This document shows, one piece after another, positions 1 to 8,395 of a DNA stretch of 41,372 bases; the stretch's first letter is position 1, and every line of letters begins with the position of its first letter. The stretch spans positions 1-41,372 of the forward strand of contig SKZV01000011.1 of assembly GCA_007127165.1 (NCBI GenBank), given 5' to 3'. The notes beneath the pieces were generated by a model. The model did no database searches. It was not told the origin of the DNA and saw only the letters and a program-made list of their open reading frames with translations. A program made the translations under genes and the position numbers. The stretch comes from Rhodovibrio sp. (lineage in GTDB: Bacteria > Pseudomonadota > Alphaproteobacteria > Kiloniellales > Rhodovibrionaceae).

Positions 1-2
1 CT

Positions 3-641
3 TCTGCGGACCGTGAGTTGACGGACGATGCGGCGGTGGGGGAAGCGGCGGGCTTATCGGTTGCGGTGGTAAAGGGTTCGGCGGAGAACATGAAGGTGAC
101 GACACAGGAGAATCTCGCGCGTGGCGAGCGCTGGCTTGCCGAATCAACGGAGCTTCGGATCGGCCAGGGCTTTGACGTCCACCGCTTTGCCGACACCCCC
201 GGCCCGGTCATGCTCTGCGGCGTTCCGGTGGCGCACGACCAGGGGCTTGCCGGTCATTCCGATGCGGACGTCGCGCTTCACGTGGTGGTGGACGCGATAC
301 TCGGCGCTATGGCGCTCGGCGACATCGGCAGTCACTTTCCCCCAAACGAGGCGCAATGGAAGGGAGCAAATTCGGCAATCTTCGTCGAACATGCCCGCGA
401 GCTGGTCGCCCGCCGCAACGGCCGCATCGTGCATATCGACGTCACGATCATTTGCGAGCGGCCAAAGATCGGCCCGAACCGCCCGGCGATGACCGCGCGC
501 CTCGCCGAGTTGCTCGCTATCCCGGAATCCCGGATCAGCGTCAAGGGAACCACCACCGAGGGCCTTGGCTTCACCGGACGTGGCGAGGGAATCGCCGCTC
601 AAGCCGTTGCCACGTTGCGCCTGCCATGCGAGGTCCCGTGA
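3..641 (+). CDS. ispDF: Bifunctional IspD/IspF, 3' part (MEP isoprenoid pathway)
   Basis: The 5' end lies outside the window; the frame is open from position 3. The first ~45 residues are the end of an IspD (CDP-methylerythritol synthase) domain, recognisable by ELTDDAAVGEAAG and ENMKVTTQENL. From about nt 156 a complete IspF (MECDP synthase) domain follows, with the metal-binding GFDVH motif, GHSDADV, and the C-terminal TTTEGLGFTGRGEGI. The two enzymes catalyse non-consecutive steps of the non-mevalonate isoprenoid pathway. Fusion into one polypeptide is common in alphaproteobacteria. A TTG at 18 is not the start, because the IspD homology continues upstream of it. The stop abuts the pgpA start, so the four plus-strand genes to 2373 are probably one transcript. 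Confidence 0.95.
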   Translation, partial: SADRELTDDAAVGEAAGLSVAVVKGSAENMKVTTQENLARGERWLAESTELRIGQGFDVHRFADTPGPVMLCGVPVAHDQGLAGHSDADVALHVVVDAILGAMALGDIGSHFPPNEAQWKGANSAIFVEHARELVARRNGRIVHIDVTIICERPKIGPNRPAMTARLAELLAIPESRISVKGTTTEGLGFTGRGEGIAAQAVATLRLPCEVP

Positions 642-1124
642 ATGAGTAGTGCTCCAGTCTCACCCCGGTACAGTGCGTTGTCTCTTGCGGCAACGTGGTT
701 CGGCAGTGGGCTGCTCCCTAAAATGCCCGGCACCTGGGGATCGCTCGCGGCGCTCCCCTTTGCAGCGGTGATACACTGGGCGTTCGGCGGTATCGGCCTT
801 CTAATAGCCGGTGTCGCGTTGACCGCGGTCGGCGTGTGGATCTGCGATGTCTACGCGCGGCGAAGCGGCGATAGCGATCCGCAAGAGGTCGTAATCGACG
901 AGGTCGCCGCACAGTGGCTCACCCTTGCGCCACTCTCGTTGGACCCTCTTAGCTACCTGCTGGGGTTCGTGGCCTTCCGCTTCTTCGATACGCTGAAGCC
1001 ATGGCCGATCCGCGCGACAGAGCGGTTGCCCGGCGGTTGGGGGATCATGGCGGACGACACTGCTGCAGCCTTGGTGGCCAGCTTGACCATATACCTGCTG
1101 ACAATGCTCGTGGGATATCTATAA
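642..1124 (+). CDS. pgpA: Phosphatidylglycerophosphatase A
   Basis: The 160-residue membrane protein dephosphorylates phosphatidylglycerol phosphate in the inner membrane to make phosphatidylglycerol. Family marks are KMPGTWGSLAALP near the N-terminus, VIDEVAAQWLTL in the middle and FRFFDTLKPWPI before the last helix. Hydrophobic segments lie near residues 30-75, 95-115 and 140-158. The length is normal for PgpA. The ATG directly follows the ispDF stop and the TAA stop overlaps the next ATG by one base (TAATG), indicating translational coupling. PgpA next to CinA and IspDF is a common alphaproteobacterial arrangement. Confidence 0.93.
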   Translation: MSSAPVSPRYSALSLAATWFGSGLLPKMPGTWGSLAALPFAAVIHWAFGGIGLLIAGVALTAVGVWICDVYARRSGDSDPQEVVIDEVAAQWLTLAPLSLDPLSYLLGFVAFRFFDTLKPWPIRATERLPGGWGIMADDTAAALVASLTIYLLTMLVGYL

Positions 1125-1627
1125 TGTTTTCCAATGAATTACGGAATCGGGCTCAGTCGGTGCTGGAAGCCTACCGTCGGCGGGGCTGGATGCTGGCGAC
1201 AGCCGAGAGTTGCACCGGCGGACTGGTCGCCGCATGCCTGACGGAGATCTCCGGCTCTTCCGATGTCGTGGAGCGTGGTTTCGTCACCTATACGAACGCG
1301 GCGAAGTCCGGCCTTCTCGGCGTGCCCCAGGCGACGCTGCACCGCTATGGAGCGGTCAGCGAGCGGGTCGCGGAACTGATGGCGGCAGGCGCGCTTGCCC
1401 GGACGCCCACCCAGGTTGCGGTGGCGATCACCGGTGTTGCCGGGCCCGGCGGCGGCAGTGCCGAAAAGCCGGTCGGCATGGTGTGTTTCGGCCTTGCCAG
1501 CATCGCCGCCTCGCCCCGCCATGTAATACACCGGTTTGGCGGCGATCGCGCCGCAGTGCGGGAGGCAAGTGTGGCGGTGGCGCTGGACCTCCTGCTGGCG
1601 GCGGCCCAGGAGGATCAATCGCAATGA
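1124..1627 (+). CDS. cinA: CinA-family nicotinamide-nucleotide amidohydrolase (PncC type)
   Basis: The 167-residue protein consists only of the C-terminal CinA domain (PncC), without the N-terminal molybdopterin-binding-like domain of full-length CinA. It carries ATAESCTGG near residues 24-32 and ITGVAGPGGGSAEKPVG, both typical of the family. The family deamidates nicotinamide mononucleotide to nicotinate mononucleotide in NAD salvage. I chose the ATG at 1124 because it overlaps the pgpA stop and begins right at the conserved domain; an upstream start at 1001 would read through pgpA in another frame. The stop overlaps the next gene as ATGA. Stand-alone PncC forms are common in alphaproteobacteria; the activity here is inferred. 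Confidence 0.9.
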   Translation: MFSNELRNRAQSVLEAYRRRGWMLATAESCTGGLVAACLTEISGSSDVVERGFVTYTNAAKSGLLGVPQATLHRYGAVSERVAELMAAGALARTPTQVAVAITGVAGPGGGSAEKPVGMVCFGLASIAASPRHVIHRFGGDRAAVREASVAVALDLLLAAAQEDQSQ

Positions 1628-2373
1628 GCGGACCCCACGGGCCGCTCGACAGTCCATATCGGCTGCCGCTCAACGTGGCGGATATGTTGCTCCTGGTGAT
1701 CTTGGCACTCGGCTCGGCCCGCGTTTTGCTGCCGGTCGTTGCCGGAGCGCTTGGCCTCGGGAATGGCATCGAAGGGGTGCCGATCGAGAAGATCCTTATC
1801 CTTCTCGGCGTGCAGACAGGTCTACTGCTACTGGCGGTCTACCTTGTCGTGGTGCTTTGGCGAGGCGTTTCATGGCGCGATCTCGGCTTCGTTCCCTTGC
1901 CCGAAAAATGGGGTGCCAGAGCCGTCGCAATTGCCCTGCTCAGCTTCCCTCTGGTCGGCTTCATCATTTGGGTGCAGCAGCAAATTACGGGCCGGGAATT
2001 CGAGAACCCGCAGATGGAGTTGATTGCGCCGGCGGAGTTCTCGCTGAGCGCCTACCTCACCACGCTCATCGTGGTGGCGGTGATCGCACCGCTGGCCGAG
2101 GAGGTGCTGTTCCGTGGCGTCCTCTATCGCTGGCTTCGTGAGCGTATCGGAATTGGCTTTGCGCTGGTGCTGAGTTCCCTGGCGTTCTCAGTGGTCCACG
2201 GCGTGGTCGCGCTGATTCCGGCAATCGCCGTGCTCGGCCTTATCCTGGGCTGGGTTTACGAGCGCACGCAGTCGATCTGGACTCCAATCCTCGTCCACGC
2301 AATCTACAACGCCATCGTCACCACGATCCTTTACGCGGCGCTGGCACAGGATATGGCGCCGCCCGGCACGTAG
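1624..2373 (+). CDS. CPBP-family intramembrane glutamic endopeptidase (Abi/CaaX protease-like)
   Basis: The 249-residue polytopic membrane protein has about six or seven hydrophobic helices. It contains the three CPBP (Rce1-like) motifs: EEVLFRG (motif 1, catalytic glutamates), FSVVHG (motif 2) and HAIYN (motif 3). Members are membrane-embedded glutamate proteases or protein scaffolds, and in bacteria the substrate is usually unknown. The ATG overlaps the cinA stop (ATGA). The gene is last in the ispDF-pgpA-cinA run and converges with the RatA-like gene across a palindromic repeat. Nothing shows a bacteriocin-immunity role, the other known context for the family. Confidence 0.85.
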   Translation: MSGPHGPLDSPYRLPLNVADMLLLVILALGSARVLLPVVAGALGLGNGIEGVPIEKILILLGVQTGLLLLAVYLVVVLWRGVSWRDLGFVPLPEKWGARAVAIALLSFPLVGFIIWVQQQITGREFENPQMELIAPAEFSLSAYLTTLIVVAVIAPLAEEVLFRGVLYRWLRERIGIGFALVLSSLAFSVVHGVVALIPAIAVLGLILGWVYERTQSIWTPILVHAIYNAIVTTILYAALAQDMAPPGT

Positions 2374-2406
2374 AGTGGAATGAGTTATCTCCGAATCGCC
2401 ATCCCG

Positions 2407-2475
2407 CTCTAGAGCTTTGTTTTCCGCGGCGATTCAGATCTCAAGCCGAAGTGGCTTGAGATCATCGCGCTCTAG
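2407..2475 (-). repeat. Palindromic dispersed repeat, copy 1, with terminator-like hairpin
   Basis: The element lies between convergent genes. A perfect 11-bp stem (2437-2447 with 2453-2463, core ATCTCAAGCC / GGCTTGAGAT) closes on a 5-nt loop. CTCTAGAG at 2407-2414 and GCTCTAG at 2469-2475 bracket it. Its reverse complement aligns along its whole length with 32133-32207, with the same order of CTAGAG-like edge, stem, ATCGCC and CTCTAGAG. It may act as a bidirectional terminator. The repeat-family assignment is inferred from two copies only. Confidence 0.75.
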
Positions 2476-2488
2476 GGCGCACCGCCCC

Positions 2489-2956
2489 TCAGACCGAGCG
2501 CTGCGCAGCGGAGGAGCGATCGAGGGGGCCATAAAGCTCTGCCGCCCGCGTTTCGAACGCGCGCACCATGCGCTTCACCGCCTCGTTGAACAGCGGTTCT
2601 ATCAATCGCTGCAAAAGCCGCGTGCGGAACTCGAAATCGATAAAAAAATCGATCTTGCAGCCATTTTCGTGTTCGTGAAAGATCCAGTGGTTGTTGAGGT
2701 AGCGGAACGGTCCGTCGAGGTATTGAACGTCGATGCGGCGATTTGCATGGTCGAGCGTCACCTGACTGGTGAAACGCTCGCGGATCATCTTAAAGCCAAT
2801 CACGAGATCGGCGATGATCGTGTTGCCGCGCCGACGCCGGATACGGCAGGCAATACACCATGGCAAGAATTCGGGATACTTCTCCACGTCCGCGACCAGA
2901 TCGAACAATTGATCTGGACGGTGTGGGAGAATTCGCTGCTCAGCGTGTGTGGGCAT
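2489..2956 (-). CDS. RatA/COQ10-family START-domain protein
   Basis: The 155-residue protein is a single START/polyketide-cyclase-like domain. The opening (RILPHRPDQLFDLVADVEKY then PEFLPWC) is the standard COQ10/RatA N-terminus, followed by VIGFKMIRERFTSQV and the FFIDFEFRTRLLQ strand. Mitochondrial COQ10 binds ubiquinone. E. coli RatA was described as an inhibitor of ribosome subunit joining, which is why pipelines call this a toxin. No antitoxin gene is next to it. In alphaproteobacteria the gene sits after lipA, as here (43 bp downstream), in a central-metabolism operon, so a quinone-related role is more likely than a toxin. That functional preference is inference. Confidence 0.88.
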   Translation of the reverse strand: MPTHAEQRILPHRPDQLFDLVADVEKYPEFLPWCIACRIRRRRGNTIIADLVIGFKMIRERFTSQVTLDHANRRIDVQYLDGPFRYLNNHWIFHEHENGCKIDFFIDFEFRTRLLQRLIEPLFNEAVKRMVRAFETRAAELYGPLDRSSAAQRSV

Positions 2957-2999
2957 GATGCGCCGTTGCCTCTCGCGGCCCTAAAACGGGATGGCCTCT

Positions 3000-3968
3000 T
3001 TAAGGTGCAGTCGCCTGCTGTGCTTCCCGCGCCTTCCGTAATCGCTGGAAATCGTCCCCCGCATGGTAAGATGAGCGGGTGAGCGGTGAGGCGGAAACCA
3101 TCAGAAAGCCCTTGTTGAACGCCCGCATTTCGTACTGCTCGAACTCCTGCGGTGTCACGAAACGGTCCACCGGATGATGCTTTCGGGTGGGCTGAAGGTA
3201 TTGGCCGATGGTCAGAAAATCCACGCGGGCGGCGCGCATATCATCCATCACCTGCAGCACTTCCTCCTTCCCCTCACCCAGCCCGGCCATCATCCCCGAT
3301 TTCGTGAACATCGTCGGGTCCATGTCCTTCACCCGATCCAAGAGCCGCAGCGAGGCGAAGTAGCGCGCACCGGGACGCACCTCGCCATAGAGGCGCGGAA
3401 CTGTCTCCAGGTTATGGTTGAAAACATCGGGCTTCGCTTCGACGACAACCTCAAGAGCGTGGTCCTTGCGCCGGAAATCCGGCGTCAAAATCTCGATGGT
3501 GGTTTGCGGGGACGCGTTCCGGATCGCCCGGATCGTCTGGGCAAAGTGCGCCGCCCCACCATCCTCGAGATCGTCGCGATCCACCGAAGTAATGACGACG
3601 TGCTCAAGACCGAGTGTCGCCACGGCATCGGCCACACGCTTCGGCTCGAACACATCCAACGCGTCGGGCTTGCCGGTCGCGATGTTGCAGAAGGAGCACG
3701 CCCGGGTGCACGTGTCGCCCATGATCATCATGGTTGCGTGCTTCTTGGCCCAGCATTCGCCGATGTTCGGGCAGGCTGCTTCCTCGCACACCGTGACGAG
3801 GCCATTATCCCGCATGATGCGCCGGGTTTCGTGGTAATCCTTCGAAACCGGCGCCTTTACCCTTATCCAATCAGGCTTGCGTGCGATCGGGCTATCCGGC
3901 TTATTCGCCTTCTCCGGATGGCGCACGCGCGGCCTCGTCTGTTGCGGTTCGCTGGTATCGACAGTCAT
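3000..3968 (-). CDS. lipA: Lipoyl synthase
   Basis: This radical-SAM enzyme of 322 residues inserts two sulfurs into protein-bound octanoyl groups to form lipoate on the E2 (and here also E1 beta) lipoyl domains. The auxiliary 4Fe-4S cluster cysteines are C61, C66 and C72 ([12 protein letters not shown]). The radical-SAM cluster is CTRACSFC at 87-94. The conserved C-terminal [10 protein letters not shown] supplies the serine ligand of the auxiliary cluster. All key residues are present and the length is normal. It lies 24 bp after lpd, so the lipoate-making enzyme is co-transcribed with the lipoate-using complex. Confidence 0.97.
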   Translation of the reverse strand: MTVDTSEPQQTRPRVRHPEKANKPDSPIARKPDWIRVKAPVSKDYHETRRIMRDNGLVTVCEEAACPNIGECWAKKHATMMIMGDTCTRACSFCNIATGKPDALDVFEPKRVADAVATLGLEHVVITSVDRDDLEDGGAAHFAQTIRAIRNASPQTTIEILTPDFRRKDHALEVVVEAKPDVFNHNLETVPRLYGEVRPGARYFASLRLLDRVKDMDPTMFTKSGMMAGLGEGKEEVLQVMDDMRAARVDFLTIGQYLQPTRKHHPVDRFVTPQEFEQYEMRAFNKGFLMVSASPLTRSSYHAGDDFQRLRKAREAQQATAP

Positions 3969-3992
3969 GAGCGCCCTTACCTTGCCTTAAGC

Positions 3993-5396
3993 TTAGAAGT
4001 GGATGGCGCGACCGTAAGCGTCAAGCACAGACTCATGCATCATCTCACTCAGCGTCGGGTGCGGGAAGATGGTGTGCATAAGCTCTTTTTCCGTCGTCTC
4101 CAGCGTCTGCGCCACTGCATAGCCCTGGATCAACTCGGTCACTTCCGCTCCGATCATATGCGCGCCCAGCAACTCGCCGGTCTTCTCGTCAAAGACTGTC
4201 TTGACCATGCCTTCGGCGGCGCCCATCGCAAGTGCCTTCCCGTTTCCCTGGAACGGGAATCGGCCGACCTTGACGGTATGGCCCTTTTCCTTTGCCTCGC
4301 GCTCCGTCAATCCGACGCTGGCCACCTGCGGCCGGGTATAAGTGCAGCCGGGCACGCGGTTCGTATCCAGCGGGTGCAGGTCCGGCAGGCCCGCGATCTG
4401 TTCTGCACAGAGCACACCTTCATGGCTGGCTTTGTGCGCAAGCCAGGGCGGACCGACCAGATCGCCGATGGCGTAAACGCCCGACTCACCGGTTCTCAGC
4501 CACTCGTCCACGACCACGTGGGTCTTCTCGACCTTCGCTTTCGTACCTTCCAGGCCGATGTTCTCGACGTTGCCGACGATCCCAACCGCGAGCACGACAT
4601 TGTCGACCTTGATCTCCTCGGTCTTTCCCTTGGCGGTTTCGACCGTCACCGTCGCGCTCGTCTTATCCGTGTTGACCTCGCCAACCTTTGCGCCGGTGTG
4701 GATCGTCATGCCCTTCTTCTGGAAGCTCTTGAGGGCGAACTGAGAGATTTCTTCGTCTTCCGCCGGAAGAATACGATCCATGACCTCAACAACCGTCACC
4801 TCCGTACCCATGTCGTGGTAGAACGACGCGAACTCCATCCCGATCGCGCCGGAGCCGATGACCAGCAGCTTCTTCGGCATCTTTTTCGGGACCATGGCTT
4901 CGCGGTAGGTCCATACGACCTCGCCGTCTACCTCGATGTTCGGAAGCGTTCGGGCTCTGGCACCAGTCGCAAGCACGATATGCTTGGCGGTAAGGTCGCC
5001 AACGCTTTTGCCGTCCTTTTCGACCGCGACTTTGCCCTGCCCGGCCAATTTGCCATGGCCGTCGATCACGTCGACCTTGTTCTTTTTCAACAGGTGCTTC
5101 ACGCCGTTCGATAACTGATTCGCGGTATCGCGGCTGTACTTCACGACCTTCGCGACGTCGAAGTGAACTTCCTTGGCCGAGAAACCGAATTTATCCAGTT
5201 CCGAAAGAATATGACTGATTTCGGAGACTCGAAGCAGCGCCTTCGTCGGGATACACCCCCAGTTGAGGCAAATGCCGCCCAGGTGCTCGCGCTCGACCAG
5301 GGCCGTCTTCATCCCCAGTTGGCTTGCCCGGATGGCGCAAACATAGCCACCCGGCCCACCCCCCACGACGACGAGGTCGTAGTTCTTTTCCGCCAT
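3993..5396 (-). CDS. lpd: Dihydrolipoyl dehydrogenase (E3)
   Basis: This FAD-dependent disulfide oxidoreductase of 467 residues reoxidises dihydrolipoamide and passes electrons to NAD. It shows the FAD-binding GGGPGGYVCA (residues 12-21), the redox-active pair C43/C48 in GGICLNWGCIPTKALL, an NAD-binding GSGAIGMEFASF, and the C-terminal His-Glu motif FPHPTLSEM (H446, E451) that completes the partner subunit active site. Its place directly behind pdhC (40 bp) argues that it serves pyruvate dehydrogenase first; it could also serve other 2-oxoacid complexes encoded elsewhere. Confidence 0.97.
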   Translation of the reverse strand: MAEKNYDLVVVGGGPGGYVCAIRASQLGMKTALVEREHLGGICLNWGCIPTKALLRVSEISHILSELDKFGFSAKEVHFDVAKVVKYSRDTANQLSNGVKHLLKKNKVDVIDGHGKLAGQGKVAVEKDGKSVGDLTAKHIVLATGARARTLPNIEVDGEVVWTYREAMVPKKMPKKLLVIGSGAIGMEFASFYHDMGTEVTVVEVMDRILPAEDEEISQFALKSFQKKGMTIHTGAKVGEVNTDKTSATVTVETAKGKTEEIKVDNVVLAVGIVGNVENIGLEGTKAKVEKTHVVVDEWLRTGESGVYAIGDLVGPPWLAHKASHEGVLCAEQIAGLPDLHPLDTNRVPGCTYTRPQVASVGLTEREAKEKGHTVKVGRFPFQGNGKALAMGAAEGMVKTVFDEKTGELLGAHMIGAEVTELIQGYAVAQTLETTEKELMHTIFPHPTLSEMMHESVLDAYGRAIHF

Positions 5397-5436
5397 AATC
5401 CCCTCTCAGTCTTCTGGCAAGCCTCAATGGCCGGCG

Positions 5437-6819
5437 TTACAGCATCATCGTCAGCGGGTCCTCCAGGAGCTTCTTCAGCGCTCCCATAAACTCTGCGCCC
5501 ATCGCGCCGTCGGCCACGCGATGATCGAAAGTTCCGGTGACGGACATCATCGTCGCGACAGCAAGTGCGCCGTCCTTGACCACCGGACGTTGCTCGCTCT
5601 GTCCCACAGCAACAATGCAGCCTTGCGGCGGATTGATGATCGCGCCAAACTCCTTGATACCCATCATGCCCAGGTTCGACAGCGAGAAGGTGCCGCCCTG
5701 GTAGTCCTCCGGCTTCAGCTTGCCGTCGCGCGCTCGCTTGGCCAGAACCTTCATTTCCCTGCTGATCTGAGCCAAGCCCTTCGTATCGGCCTTTTTCACG
5801 ATTGGCGTAATCAGACCGCCCTCGATCGCGACCGCAACGGAGATATCGGCGTGATCGTACATCAACAGTGTGGTGCCGTTGTACGAGGCATTGACGCCCG
5901 GCACCTGCATGAGCGCCAAAGCGCAGGCTCGAACTATGAAATCGTTGACGGACAGTTTGTAGTCGGCACCGCTCTTCTCGGCACGCGCATTCAATTCTTT
6001 GCGGACCCGAAGAAGCTCGTCGATCTCAACATCCACCGTCAGCGGATAATCGGGGATGCTCTGCTTGGCCTCGACCATCCGCTTGGCGATCGTCCTGCGC
6101 ATGGACGAAAGAGGAACTTCCTCATACGCGAGGCCGTAGCTGTCCGCCAAGTCCTTGGCGCGAGGGGCTGCCGGCGCCTCAGCGGCGGGCGCAGCCGCAG
6201 CCGCGGGCGCAGCTTCTTTCTTGGCAGGCGCAGCTTCTGCGGGTGCCGAAACGCCCCGCTCGATAGCCTGCTCCACATCGGCGCGCACGATCCGGCTATT
6301 GGGACCGCTACCCTTGATCTGCGTCAGATCGATCCCGGCCTGCTTCGCCATTCGTCGTGCCAGCGGCGAAGCGAAGATCCGTTCGCCGCCGGAAGACTTC
6401 GGCGCAGGCGGTGCCGGTGGCGCATCCTTGAGCATCTCTTGCGTTCCCGGCGCTCCGCCTTTGGCCGGGGCTTCCGGAGCCTTCGAGGCCTTTTCACCGC
6501 TTGGCGCGCTGGCGGGAGTGTCTTCTGCCGGGGGGGGTGGCGCGGAGGTCGCTTGGCCCAAATCGCTTTCGCTCTCGCCTTCCTGGAGCAGGACTGCAAT
6601 CGGCTGGTTCACCGGCACGCTCTCCGTTCCTTCCGGAACGAGGATCTCGCCCAGATGGCCCTCGTCGACGGCTTCGACTTCCATCGTCGCCTTGTCGGTT
6701 TCGATCTCGGCGATCACGTCACCGGCGTTGACTTCATCGCCTTCCTTGACGTGCCACTTGGCCAGCGTCCCTTCCGTCATCGTCGGCGAAAGCGCCGGCA
6801 TCAGGATATTCACGGGCAT
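5437..6819 (-). CDS. pdhC: Pyruvate dehydrogenase E2, dihydrolipoyllysine acetyltransferase
   Basis: The 460-residue core subunit has three parts. A single lipoyl domain covers residues 1-80, with lipoyl-lysine K43 in ETDKATME. An Ala/Pro/Glu-rich linker leads to a peripheral-subunit-binding domain at about 147-185 ([14 protein letters not shown] ... [11 protein letters not shown]). After a second Ala-rich linker comes the acetyltransferase domain (about 230-460), ending with the catalytic HRVADG motif (H433, D437). It transfers the acetyl group to CoA and organises the complex. The single lipoyl domain is about 83% identical by eye to the one on PdhB over the first 87 residues (72 matches), pointing to a past domain copy. 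Confidence 0.97.
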   Translation of the reverse strand: MPVNILMPALSPTMTEGTLAKWHVKEGDEVNAGDVIAEIETDKATMEVEAVDEGHLGEILVPEGTESVPVNQPIAVLLQEGESESDLGQATSAPPPPAEDTPASAPSGEKASKAPEAPAKGGAPGTQEMLKDAPPAPPAPKSSGGERIFASPLARRMAKQAGIDLTQIKGSGPNSRIVRADVEQAIERGVSAPAEAAPAKKEAAPAAAAAPAAEAPAAPRAKDLADSYGLAYEEVPLSSMRRTIAKRMVEAKQSIPDYPLTVDVEIDELLRVRKELNARAEKSGADYKLSVNDFIVRACALALMQVPGVNASYNGTTLLMYDHADISVAVAIEGGLITPIVKKADTKGLAQISREMKVLAKRARDGKLKPEDYQGGTFSLSNLGMMGIKEFGAIINPPQGCIVAVGQSEQRPVVKDGALAVATMMSVTGTFDHRVADGAMGAEFMGALKKLLEDPLTMML

Positions 6820-6844
6820 GGATTAGGCTCCCCCTGCGCGCTCT

Positions 6845-8266
6845 TCAGGCGCGGTAGCACACCTGTTTGGCAGCCGCGACGACATCGTCGGACTGCGGCA
6901 CAGCCAGCTTTTCGAGATTGGCGGCGTAAGGCTGCGGAACATCCTTGGCGCAGACCCGCAAGACAGGCGCGTCCAGATAGTCGAAGGCGTGCTCCATACA
7001 CAGCGCGGCGATCTCCGAGCCGATCCCGGCAAATGGCCAGCCCTCTTCGCAAGAGACCAACCGGTTCGTCTTTTTCACCGAGGCGACGACGGTATCCACA
7101 TCGAAGGGCCGTAGCGAACGCAGGTCGATCACTTCCGCTTCGATCCCTTCTTCCTGGGACAGCCGCTCGGCAGCTTCCAGCGCCCGCTTCACCATCATCG
7201 AATGGGCTACGAGGGTCACGTCGGTCCCTTTGCGGCACACCTTCGCCTTGCCAATCGGCACCGTCCAGTCGTCGGTATCCGGAATTTCAAAGCTTTGGCC
7301 GTAAAGCAGTTCATTTTCCAGGAAGATCACTGGGTTCGGGTCGCGGATCGCGGACTTCAAAAGCCCTTTGTAATCGGCCCCGTCGTAAGGCGAAACGACC
7401 TTCAATCCCGGTACGTGGGCGTACCAACTGCCATACTCCTGGCTGTGCTGAGCCGCCACGCGCGATGCTGGACCGTTCGGGCCGCGAAACACGATGGGGC
7501 AGTTGATTTGCCCACCCGACATATAGAGCTTCTTGCCAGCGGAGTTGATGATCTGATCGATCGCCTGCATGGCGAAGTTGAAGGTCATGAACTCAACAAT
7601 TGGACGCAGGCCGAAAAATGCCGCACCGATGCCGACACCGGCAAAACCCTGTTCGGTGATCGGCGTATCGACCACGCGGCGGCGGCCGAACTCCTTCAAC
7701 ATGCCGACAGTGACCTTATAAGCGCCCTCGTAGTCGGCAACCTCTTCGCCCATGAGGTAGACGCGATCGTCATTGCGCATCTCCTCGGCCATTGCGTCGC
7801 GAAGCGAATCGCGCAAGGCCTCGGTTTTCCATGCGCCGGTCCACTCCGGCTCGGGCTGAGAGGAGTCGCCGAAAGACGTGCGCGGCTCCTCGGCGGCTGT
7901 CGCGGGGATTTTTACGCTGGTCGAGGCCTCGGCTCCCGAAGCGGCCGCCGCCTCGCCGTGTGCCGCGGCCGGTTCTGCGGCGGGCTCCTTCTCAGCGGCG
8001 GAGGTGAGATCGCTCTCGCTTTCCCCTTCGCCAAGCAGGAGCGCAATTGCTTTGTTCACCGGCACGTTTTCCGTACCCTCGGGCACCAGAATCTTGCCAA
8101 GCGTGCCTTCATCGACGGCCTCGACCTCCATGGTCGCCTTGTCCGTCTCGATTTCCGCGATAACATCGCCGGCGGCAACAGTGTCGCCTTCGTTCTTGTG
8201 CCACTTCGCGAGGTTTCCCTCGGTCATGGTCGGTGACAGCGCCGGCATCAATACTTCGATGGGCAT
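6845..8266 (-). CDS. pdhB: Pyruvate dehydrogenase E1 beta subunit with N-terminal lipoyl domain
   Basis: The 473-residue protein begins with a complete lipoyl domain (residues 1-85, lysine K43 in [11 protein letters not shown]). An Ala/Glu-rich linker (~90-140) follows, then the E1 beta transketolase-type domain ([45 protein letters not shown]) and the C-terminal transketolase domain. Together with PdhA it decarboxylates pyruvate using thiamine diphosphate. A lipoyl domain on E1 beta is known from alphaproteobacteria such as rhizobia and Zymomonas. The gene is 25 bp ahead of pdhC and 129 bp behind pdhA; that wider spacer contains two palindromes. Confidence 0.97.
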   Translation of the reverse strand: MPIEVLMPALSPTMTEGNLAKWHKNEGDTVAAGDVIAEIETDKATMEVEAVDEGTLGKILVPEGTENVPVNKAIALLLGEGESESDLTSAAEKEPAAEPAAAHGEAAAASGAEASTSVKIPATAAEEPRTSFGDSSQPEPEWTGAWKTEALRDSLRDAMAEEMRNDDRVYLMGEEVADYEGAYKVTVGMLKEFGRRRVVDTPITEQGFAGVGIGAAFFGLRPIVEFMTFNFAMQAIDQIINSAGKKLYMSGGQINCPIVFRGPNGPASRVAAQHSQEYGSWYAHVPGLKVVSPYDGADYKGLLKSAIRDPNPVIFLENELLYGQSFEIPDTDDWTVPIGKAKVCRKGTDVTLVAHSMMVKRALEAAERLSQEEGIEAEVIDLRSLRPFDVDTVVASVKKTNRLVSCEEGWPFAGIGSEIAALCMEHAFDYLDAPVLRVCAKDVPQPYAANLEKLAVPQSDDVVAAAKQVCYRA

Positions 8267-8304
8267 CCACCCCTCCCCAGAGCAGAGTGGCCAAGCCCTG
8301 ATAG

Positions 8305-8333
8305 ACTGGCCAGTTACCCGGCATCTTGCCGGG
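8305..8333 (-). promoter_or_regulatory. Paired palindromes in the pdhA-pdhB spacer
   Basis: A perfect 10-bp palindrome, ACTGGCCAGT (8305-8314), is followed 2 bp later by a hairpin with 7-bp arms, CCCGGCA (8317-8323) and TGCCGGG (8327-8333), with a 3-nt loop. They lie in the only long spacer inside the pdhABC-lpd run. No U-tract follows, so intrinsic termination is unlikely. An RNA-processing, stabilising or protein-binding site is possible; this is inference from symmetry alone. Confidence 0.4.
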
Positions 8334-8395
8334 CCCGTTGGTAATCCGATAGCTTGGCTTTAAACGCGGCTTCGCGCTGGCGCGGAACCGTCCGT

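Noticed and set aside
1624-2373. CPBP protein as bacteriocin immunity or phage abortive-infection gene
   Set aside because: No bacteriocin, transporter or defence gene is nearby; it is embedded in a conserved housekeeping run.
2489-2956. RatA-like gene as a toxin-antitoxin locus
   Set aside because: No antitoxin-like partner is adjacent, and the lipA-linked position points to the COQ10-type housekeeping role.
2417-3082. 221-residue plus-strand frame over the RatA-like gene
   Set aside because: It begins inside the palindromic repeat and runs antisense to a conserved START-domain gene.
3174-5114. 646-residue open frame on the plus strand across lipA and lpd
   Set aside because: It lies antisense to two genes with full motif support, and its translation is Arg/His-rich without any recognisable domain. 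Long antisense frames are expected in GC-rich codon-biased genes.
5521-7506. 661-residue open frame antisense to pdhC and pdhB
   Set aside because: Low-complexity Arg/Gly/Ser translation, no domain, fully overlapped by confirmed genes.
7202-8236. 344-residue open frame antisense to pdhB
   Set aside because: Shadow of the E1 beta gene; no motif and no ribosome site of note.
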